Position numbers and translations under genes: made by a program
Notes under the pieces: generated by a model
What the model saw: the letters and a program-made list of their open reading frames with translations, nothing else
What the model was told of the DNA's origin: nothing
Database searches by the model: none
Assembly: GCA_011046055.1 (NCBI GenBank)
Contig: DSBN01000004.1
Coordinates: 1 to 7,770 of the forward strand
From: Sediminispirochaeta sp.
GTDB taxonomy: Bacteria; Spirochaetota; Spirochaetia; DSM-16054; Sediminispirochaetaceae
Length of the DNA stretch: 7,770 nucleotides
Direction of reading: 5' to 3'
Shown: one piece after another, positions 1-4,984 of the stretch
How positions within the stretch are numbered: position 1 is the stretch's first letter
Layout: every line of letters starts with the position of its first letter

Positions 1-1122
1 GTACTATTCTACGGCGAACCATATACCGGCAAGCTTTCCACTGCCTTGGAGACGGCCCGGGCGCTCACCTGTAAAGGTTCTGGAGAGTGGTCCTGCGGCT
101 GCAGCTCCTGCAGGTCTCACCGCGTGTTGGACCACCCCTACGTACTGATGCTGGGCAGTCGGTATTTTTCTGAAGAGATATCCGCTTCCGCCGAAGCGCT
201 GCTGCGCAGCCGGAGCACCGGAGCGAGGTACCTTTTTATTCGAGCCCTTCGAAAGCTTACCCGGCGTTTTGATCCCCTGTTGTGGGAGGGCAACGAGCAA
301 AAAATCAACAAACTTCGGGACCGTATATCAGATCTGGAAGAGCTGATTGAGAAGTTCTACCCCGAATCTCCCCTCCCGGAGGAGCAGGAGCTGCGTTCGG
401 ACCTGGAGAAGATCAACTCCCACGTGATCGAATTGAGTCGCCTGATTCCGCGGGAGACTATCCCCATCGACCAGATCAGGGCGGTCCGCTCCTGGGTTCA
501 TACCAGCAGTTCCGCCGGTGCCAAAGTCATTATCATCGAGAACGCCGACAAAATGGGCTCTTCCTCACGCAACGCGCTGCTCAAAATTTTGGAGGAGCCA
601 CCCGAGGCAGTCCATTTCATACTCCTGTCGACGCGCAAAGCCAAAATTATTCCGACTATACTGTCCAGACTTAGACAGTACCACTTTCCTCTGCGGTCAA
701 CGGCTGAGGAAGGGGAAGTCATGGAGAAGATCTTTCGGATCGAGCACAGCGAATACCCCGACTTGGAGTCCTTTTTCCTGGCCTGGAGGGGGGTGCCAGT
801 CGAAAGGCTCCGGGCTCAGGCGACGCATTTTTTCGATTATGTCTGGGGGAACAGCCAATGGGAGCCGGAGAAACTCGAGGAGTTTCTTCGGGACAAGAAT
901 CTGTCCCTCTACTTTGGACCATTTTTGCAGGAGTTGAGCAAGGTCCTCCAGAGTCGCGTACGCGAGAACGAACAGGAGTGCACGCTGTCCTACTCCAGTC
1001 TCGACCGGTGGAGTCAAGCTATTCGGGAAGCACTGCTGAGATTTGAACAGTTCAATCAGGCGCCGGATCTGCTCTTGGAGGGGCTGCTCTATTCGATGAA
1101 GGAGATGAAGGCGGAGCAATGA
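1..1122 (+). CDS. holB: DNA polymerase III delta-prime-like clamp-loader subunit, 5'-truncated by window edge
   Basis: The delta-prime subunit is part of the clamp loader that opens the beta sliding clamp and places it on primed DNA. The frame is open from base 1 and begins inside a degenerate Walker A motif (GEPYTGKLS, codons 5-13), so the true start lies upstream. A TTG at 46 is in frame but falls after this motif and is not the start. A Cys-rich zinc-type motif follows (Cys24, 32, 34, 37; CGCSSC where the usual spacing is CGxCxxC). The core has the family sequence VIIIENADKM (nt 526-555), then NALLKILEEPPE (about nt 571-606) and sensor-1-like FILLSTRKAKIIPTILSR. The usual SRC box reads SRLR. 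About 90-100 extra residues, charged and helix-prone, sit between the zinc motif and the IPIDQIRAVRSW segment. The visible 373 residues plus the missing N-terminus exceed E. coli delta-prime (334). The last base of the stop overlaps the kinase start unit (ATGA). A DnaX (tau/gamma) assignment is less likely because Walker A lacks the Ser/Thr after the Lys. Confidence 0.85.
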   Translation, partial: VLFYGEPYTGKLSTALETARALTCKGSGEWSCGCSSCRSHRVLDHPYVLMLGSRYFSEEISASAEALLRSRSTGARYLFIRALRKLTRRFDPLLWEGNEQKINKLRDRISDLEELIEKFYPESPLPEEQELRSDLEKINSHVIELSRLIPRETIPIDQIRAVRSWVHTSSSAGAKVIIIENADKMGSSSRNALLKILEEPPEAVHFILLSTRKAKIIPTILSRLRQYHFPLRSTAEEGEVMEKIFRIEHSEYPDLESFFLAWRGVPVERLRAQATHFFDYVWGNSQWEPEKLEEFLRDKNLSLYFGPFLQELSKVLQSRVRENEQECTLSYSSLDRWSQAIREALLRFEQFNQAPDLLLEGLLYSMKEMKAEQ

Positions 1123-2288
1123 GGAAATTCATACAACGGGCGCTGGGAAAATTGCCAAAACTGGACCGTGAACAGATACGCTCGCTCTTGTTGGATCTGG
1201 CCAACGAGAACGAGCTGCTGGAGGTGGTTTTGAACTCCATGACCGACGGAGTCTTGGTCACCGACCTGGAGCATCGAGTGGTCTTCACCAACCAGTGCCT
1301 TCGGGGGATGCTTCCGATGGCCAGAGTCGAACCGGAGGACCAGATAGTGTGGTCCTTGGTAGCTGACCAGGAGATAGCCGATTTTTTACATGCCAGCCTG
1401 CCCTCGGGAGAGCCGGTTGAGGAGGAGGAGTTCACCCTGGACGGCAGCGGTGCCGCCCGAACTCTCTCTTTTTCGATAGTTCCGGTCAGCAAGGACGAGG
1501 AACCCCGGGGAAACTTGATCCTGGTCAGCGACATTACCGATCGCAGAAAGCGGGATGCCCGTCTGCGCCGTGCCGAAAGCCTGGCCTCCCTGACCACTCT
1601 TGCTGCCGGGGTCGCCCATGAGATAAAGAACCCCCTCGGTTCAATCGGCATCCATATACAGCTGATTCAGCGAGCGCTCAAAAAGAACCAGTGTCTGGAT
1701 GAAGCAGCCGCCGGAAAATACCTCGATGTCATTATGGAGGAGATCGAGCGACTCAATGGGATTGTGGTTGACTTTCTCTTTGCCGTCCGTCCGATGGACA
1801 CGACGATGAAGAAGGGAAATATAAACAAGGTCATCCGCGAATTGATGGATTTCATCAAATATGAAGCTCAGGAGAGCGATATACAGATCAAAACTACACT
1901 GAAAAAAGACCTCCCCAAAGTGGTGCTCGATGAAAAGTACATGAAGCAGGCTCTGATCAACGTGATAAAAAACGGAATGGCTGCCATAGGCCGCGACGGT
2001 ACTTTGACGGTCGCCACCAGAGAAGACCAGGGCTTTGTCCACGTGGACGTCAGCGACACGGGAATCGGCATGAGCGAGGAACAGATGGCCAAAATCTTCG
2101 AACCCTACTATACCACCAAGGAGTTCGGCTCCGGACTGGGCTTGACGGTGGTCTACAAGGTGCTCAAGGAGCACGGTGGAGAGGTCTCGGTACAGTCGAA
2201 AGAAAACCAGGGCACCACCTTCACCCTCAGCGTTCCGATTCCCGACAGTGAGAAGAAACTACTGGATTGGAAGGGAGAACGAAAATGA
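1119..2288 (+). CDS. Cytoplasmic PAS-domain sensor histidine kinase, NtrB/AtoS-like
   Basis: This is a 389-residue sensor kinase that should autophosphorylate on a histidine and pass the phosphate to the regulator encoded next. No hydrophobic membrane segment is visible, so it is probably a soluble sensor. Domain order is: a short basic N-terminus; a PAS domain at about 33-140 (start VVLNSMTDGVLVTDLEHR, PAC-like end LILVSDITDRRKR); a dimerisation/phosphoacceptor helix with H-box AAGVAHEIKNPLGS, phospho-His167; and an ATP-binding domain with N-box NVIKNGMAAI (Asn285), G1 box DTGIGM (313-318), F box FEPYYTTKEFG and G2 box GSGLGL (337-342). All catalytic motifs are intact. The start codon overlaps the delta-prime stop in ATGA, with GGAG at 1113-1116 upstream. 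The stop overlaps the regulator start in the same way. The PAS ligand cannot be predicted. The layout resembles the atoS-atoC pair of Treponema pallidum as I recall it. Confidence 0.93.
   Translation: MRKFIQRALGKLPKLDREQIRSLLLDLANENELLEVVLNSMTDGVLVTDLEHRVVFTNQCLRGMLPMARVEPEDQIVWSLVADQEIADFLHASLPSGEPVEEEEFTLDGSGAARTLSFSIVPVSKDEEPRGNLILVSDITDRRKRDARLRRAESLASLTTLAAGVAHEIKNPLGSIGIHIQLIQRALKKNQCLDEAAAGKYLDVIMEEIERLNGIVVDFLFAVRPMDTTMKKGNINKVIRELMDFIKYEAQESDIQIKTTLKKDLPKVVLDEKYMKQALINVIKNGMAAIGRDGTLTVATREDQGFVHVDVSDTGIGMSEEQMAKIFEPYYTTKEFGSGLGLTVVYKVLKEHGGEVSVQSKENQGTTFTLSVPIPDSEKKLLDWKGERK
2273..2277 (+). promoter_or_regulatory. Ribosome binding site fixing the regulator start
   Basis: GGGAG lies seven bases upstream of the ATG at 2285 and inside the 3' end of the kinase gene. 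It favours the ATG over the in-frame TTG at 2267, which would overlap this site. Together with the ATGA stop/start overlap, it suggests that translation of the regulator is coupled to that of the kinase. Confidence 0.65.
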
Positions 2289-3643
2289 ACTTCACCATAC
2301 TCATTGTAGACGATGAGAAAAACATTCGCGAGGGCCTGGGGCACTCGCTGGAGATGGACGGCTATCAAATAGAGCTGGCGGAAGATGGGAAAACAGGATG
2401 GAACCTGATCAACGAAAGGGAAATCGACCTGGTAATCGCCGACTTGAAGATGCCGGGTATGTCCGGCGGAGAGTTGTTAAAAAAAGTTTCCTCCGCCTAT
2501 CCCACTATTCCGGTAATCATTCTCACCGGGCACGGAACGATAGAATCCGCCGTCGAAGCGATGAGAAACGGGGCCTTTGACTTTGTGACCAAACCGGTCA
2601 ACCTCGACCGACTCTCATTGCTGGTCAAAAGAGCGCTGTCGAACCGAGAGCTGGTTCTGCAACACCGCAATCTACAGGAGGAGGTCGACCGTCTCAAACG
2701 GCAGCGAAGCTCCGGACGGATTATTGGCAAGAGTCAGCAGATGCAAAAGATACTGCAAATGGTCGAGCAGGTGGCCCCGACGAAGGCTTCCGTCCTCATT
2801 ACCGGTGAGAGCGGGGTCGGTAAAGAGCTGGTCGCCGATGCCCTCCACGAGCTCTCCAATCGGAAGGAAAAACCCTACATCAAGGTACACTGCGCCGCTC
2901 TGGCTGAGAGCTTATTGGAGAGCGAGCTCTTCGGACACGAGAAGGGGGCTTTCACCGGCGCGGTAGCCCTGAAGCGGGGACGATTCGAATTGGCTCACCG
3001 GGGTACCATATTTTTAGATGAGATAGGTGAAATCAACCAGCAGGTTCAGGTCAAAATACTACGAGTGCTGCAGGATAAAAAGTTCGAAAGGGTGGGGGGA
3101 GAGAAGACTCAGGAGGTGGACGTGCGTATCATCTCGGCGACCAACCGTGATCTCAAGGAGGAGATCGAGAAGGGCGGCTTCCGGGAGGACCTCTTTTATC
3201 GTCTCAACGTAGTCAATATCCATGTTCCACCTCTGAGAGAGCGGAAGGAAGATATTCCCCTGTTGGTATCGGAGTTTCTCAAGGAGTTCAGTGAGGAGAA
3301 CCAAAAAGAGATCGCCGGGATCAACCCCAAGGCCCGCTTGGCCCTGCACAACTACCACTGGCCGGGAAATATCCGGGAGCTGCGAAACTGTATCGAAAGC
3401 GCCGTGGTGATGGCCAAGGGAAAAATTATCACCTACGAGGATCTGCCGCCCAACGTCGCCTCAGGTTCCGACGCGGACTACATCAAACTGGATGTGGGCA
3501 GTAGTCTGGAAGATGCCGAACGGGAGATCATCCGAGCGACCCTACACCATGAGAACGGCAACAAGTCCCGAACCGCCGAGATTCTCGGGATTGGCCGCAA
3601 AACCCTGCATCGAAAGATCCAGGAGTACCAGCTGGAACGGTAG
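2285..3643 (+). CDS. Sigma-54-dependent NtrC-family response regulator (AtoC-like)
   Basis: This 452-residue protein is the cognate partner of the upstream kinase and a transcription activator of sigma-54 RNA polymerase. The receiver domain (1-120) has the acidic pocket DDE (9-11), phospho-Asp53 in IADLKMPG, Thr81 and Lys103. The AAA+ domain (about 146-380) has Walker A GESGVGK (174-180), the sigma-54-contacting loop GAFTGA (221-226), Walker B TIFLDEIG (241-248) and the downstream arginines in FREDLFYRLNV and PLRERKEDIP. A Fis-type helix-turn-helix closes the protein (about 423-447, NKSRTAEILGIGRKTLHRKI). The start chosen is ATG 2285, because GGGAG at 2273-2277 lies 7 bases upstream and the ATGA overlap repeats the junction at 1119. 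A TTG at 2267 would extend the protein by six residues but has no better signal. Targets are unknown. An intact GAFTGA implies that an rpoN gene exists elsewhere in the genome. Confidence 0.95.
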   Translation: MNFTILIVDDEKNIREGLGHSLEMDGYQIELAEDGKTGWNLINEREIDLVIADLKMPGMSGGELLKKVSSAYPTIPVIILTGHGTIESAVEAMRNGAFDFVTKPVNLDRLSLLVKRALSNRELVLQHRNLQEEVDRLKRQRSSGRIIGKSQQMQKILQMVEQVAPTKASVLITGESGVGKELVADALHELSNRKEKPYIKVHCAALAESLLESELFGHEKGAFTGAVALKRGRFELAHRGTIFLDEIGEINQQVQVKILRVLQDKKFERVGGEKTQEVDVRIISATNRDLKEEIEKGGFREDLFYRLNVVNIHVPPLRERKEDIPLLVSEFLKEFSEENQKEIAGINPKARLALHNYHWPGNIRELRNCIESAVVMAKGKIITYEDLPPNVASGSDADYIKLDVGSSLEDAEREIIRATLHHENGNKSRTAEILGIGRKTLHRKIQEYQLER

Positions 3644-3671
3644 GTCTTTTTTGATTTTTTATGTCGGAACT
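3644..3671. other. T-rich convergent spacer between regulator and J-domain genes; possible weak terminator
   Basis: This 28-base spacer between two convergent stop codons holds two T6 runs (3647-3652 and 3655-3660) on the + strand. The only nearby stem I found is a 5-bp TCCAG/CTGGA pair (3618-3622 with 3632-3636) inside the regulator gene, about 10 bases before the first T run. That is a poor intrinsic terminator. On the - strand there is no T run after a stem, so transcripts of the J-domain gene may read into the 3' end of the regulator gene as antisense. Confidence 0.3.
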
Positions 3672-4121
3672 TTAATCCGGGTTTTTCCCCTCTTCCCAAC
3701 TCTTGATTCGCTGGAAGGCTTCGTTGATTCGTTGACTCCTTTTGGTAGCTCTATCCTGAGAGTCGGCGTCGGTGGTGTGACGGTCCGGGTGGTGGCTGCG
3801 GATGAGTGAGCGGTAAGCTTCGCGCACTTCGCTGAAGGGTGCACCAAAACCCACCCCCAGGTCGGAGTAATCCCGACGAAGAGACTCCGGAGGAACCCGG
3901 TGGGAAAAACCGTGATTGTTCATCCCCGACGATCTTCTTCGATGCTCGCCACCGGATGAAGTGCTTCCTCTTCGCAGGAACTCATCGAGCTCATCCCAAG
4001 CCTCTTGATAGTCCCTGTTGTCTCCGGAGGGGCGACCATGACCGAGATGCTCGTAGGGTTCGGATTCGCGTTGAAAAAAGGATCGCATCAACCTCTCAAA
4101 GCGCTCAATCAACGGGTCCAT
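3672..4121 (-). CDS. Small protein with C-terminal J domain (DnaJ-like co-chaperone)
   Basis: This 149-residue protein has a J domain at its C-terminus (about 84-143). The segment RDYSDLGV resembles the J-domain start. SEVREAYRSLIRSHHPDRH gives helix II and the essential HPD motif (111-113), and QRINEAFQRIKSW gives helix III. J domains stimulate the ATPase of DnaK/Hsp70. There is no Gly/Phe region, zinc finger or substrate-binding domain, so it is not DnaJ itself but a class C type J protein that probably directs Hsp70 to a specific client. The N-terminal 50 residues (MDPLIERFERLMRSFF and on) look helical and are followed by a Ser/Gly/Arg-rich linker at about 51-75. The start chosen is ATG 4121, because GGGGAGG (4128-4134) sits six bases upstream. 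ATG 4127 directly abuts that site, and an in-frame ATG at 4244 lies deep in the upstream gene. It overlaps the DapF-like gene by 17 bases, which suggests coupling. Confidence 0.85.
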   Translation of the reverse strand: MDPLIERFERLMRSFFQRESEPYEHLGHGRPSGDNRDYQEAWDELDEFLRRGSTSSGGEHRRRSSGMNNHGFSHRVPPESLRRDYSDLGVGFGAPFSEVREAYRSLIRSHHPDRHTTDADSQDRATKRSQRINEAFQRIKSWEEGKNPD

Positions 4122-4950
4122 ACTCATCCTCCCCAAATGTATAATAGCCGCTGAAGGCGTAGCGAGGGTCCGCCGCGATATACACGGTGTTGCTCCGTTC
4201 GTTCCACTCGAAAAAGAGGCGGTTGTTCCCCTCGAGGTAGACAACTATATCTTTTTCACAAAAGCCGTTGGCCACGGCGGCGACTCCGATGCCGGCAGCG
4301 GCTTGGATAATATCTACGTTCTCCTCCAAGGGCGAGAGCAGGCGTGCCTCATCCTTGCTCAAAACGGTGTAGGCCACCGGGAGAGAAGAATCGATATCGA
4401 GTTCCAAGGGCCTCCGCAACAAGTTCGCGTCCCCTTCCACATGTACCGCGGCTATACTCTGGTCGAGATGAACCGGGGTGTAATTGAGGCTCCGATGGCC
4501 GGCCTTGACGTGGACCTGATAGTCAATCCCCGAATCGGCGAAAATTCGGTTCCGCCCGTCGCTGGTTGGGGTTCCGGCGCAGATGCTGAAGTGGCTGCTG
4601 TCGATACACTGCAGCTCTTTTGGACCGGACAGGGACTGCAGCACTATTTTTCCGCTATGGGCCAGCCCGTAGTCAAAGGCGTAGCGGGCGAGGCAAATCA
4701 AGGCTTCCGGCCCAGGCTGTCTCTCTTCTCCACGGTAGTCAAAAAATCGAACACCTCCGCTATGCTCCCGGTCCGACACTAGCAAAAGCACGCCGCGGGC
4801 ACCAACTCCGGAGTTGCGCTGACAAATCGATCTGACGAAGCTTCTCAGCTCCTCTTGGCTGGGGAGTTCGACGGTCAGAGAGTTTACTATTATATAGTCC
4901 CGAAATGCCAGATGAATTTTGTAGAAACTCAGCTCCATATCTAGTAGCAT
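4105..4950 (-). CDS. DapF-fold (diaminopimelate epimerase-like) protein lacking both catalytic cysteines
   Basis: This 281-residue protein follows the DapF pattern from end to end. SFYKIHLAFRDYIIV matches the family N-terminus (KMHGLGNDF type). RNSGVGARGVLLLVSD matches the RRxGIGxDGxLLL region, and EALICLARYAFDYG matches the end of the first catalytic motif. VYLEGNNRLFFEW and the C-terminal AFSGYY also fit. DapF interconverts LL- and meso-diaminopimelate using two cysteines. An ungapped alignment with the E. coli motif as I recall it puts Gly80 at the first cysteine. The second motif (ACGSG/ACGTG) reads AAAGIG (217-222), so that cysteine is Ala. The ERGxGET, GNPH and GLGND elements are also lost. 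An epimerase activity is therefore very unlikely, and the protein may be a binding or structural relative. Neither ATG 4950 nor ATG 4938 (MELSFYKIH, closer to the family start) has a visible ribosome binding site. The 3' end overlaps the J-domain gene. Confidence 0.75.
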   Translation of the reverse strand: MLLDMELSFYKIHLAFRDYIIVNSLTVELPSQEELRSFVRSICQRNSGVGARGVLLLVSDREHSGGVRFFDYRGEERQPGPEALICLARYAFDYGLAHSGKIVLQSLSGPKELQCIDSSHFSICAGTPTSDGRNRIFADSGIDYQVHVKAGHRSLNYTPVHLDQSIAAVHVEGDANLLRRPLELDIDSSLPVAYTVLSKDEARLLSPLEENVDIIQAAAGIGVAAVANGFCEKDIVVYLEGNNRLFFEWNERSNTVYIAADPRYAFSGYYTFGEDEYGPVD

Positions 4951-4984
4951 ACAAAAAAATTGACAAAGAGGCTACAATCGGAGA
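4951..4984. promoter_or_regulatory. Very short divergent promoter region between DapF-like and helicase genes
   Basis: Thirty-four bases separate two divergent start codons and must hold signals for both, unless promoters lie inside the genes. It contains an A8 tract (4952-4959 apart from its edges), TTGACA at 4960-4965 and TACAAT at 4973-4978. The last two are only 7 bases apart and cannot act together as -35 and -10. TACAAT alone would place a transcript start near 4985, at the helicase ATG. On the - strand the same block reads TTGTCA, 17 bases before a poor -10 (TAGATA). No sigma-54 GG-N10-GC pattern is seen. Confidence 0.4.

Noticed and set aside
1052..1651. Long - strand open frame of 199 codons opposite the kinase N-terminus
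   Set aside because: It is Ser/Arg-rich, low in family resemblance, and overlaps the clearly coding PAS and H-box region on the + strand. This is typical of an antisense shadow in GC-rich DNA.
1641..2174. - strand open frame of 177 codons opposite the kinase ATPase domain
   Set aside because: It mirrors conserved N, G1 and G2 box codons of the kinase. It has no start signal and no family pattern of its own.
3618..3660. Rho-independent terminator at the end of the regulator gene
   Set aside because: The stem is only 5 bp with a 9-base loop and is separated from the T run by about 10 bases. It is kept only as a low-confidence T-rich spacer.
4122..4244. Longer J-protein starting at ATG 4244
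   Set aside because: The extra 41 residues are encoded within the conserved C-terminal part of the DapF-like gene and look like out-of-frame translation (Ser/Thr-rich). The GGGGAGG site points to ATG 4121.
4303..4782. Open frame of 159 codons on the + strand inside the DapF-like gene
   Set aside because: The - strand frame matches DapF segments over its full length. This + frame has no recognisable motif and no ribosome binding site, so it is a shadow.
4960..4978. TTGACA plus TACAAT as a standard sigma-70 promoter for the helicase
   Set aside because: The spacing is 7 bases where 16-18 is needed. Each word can only be considered separately.
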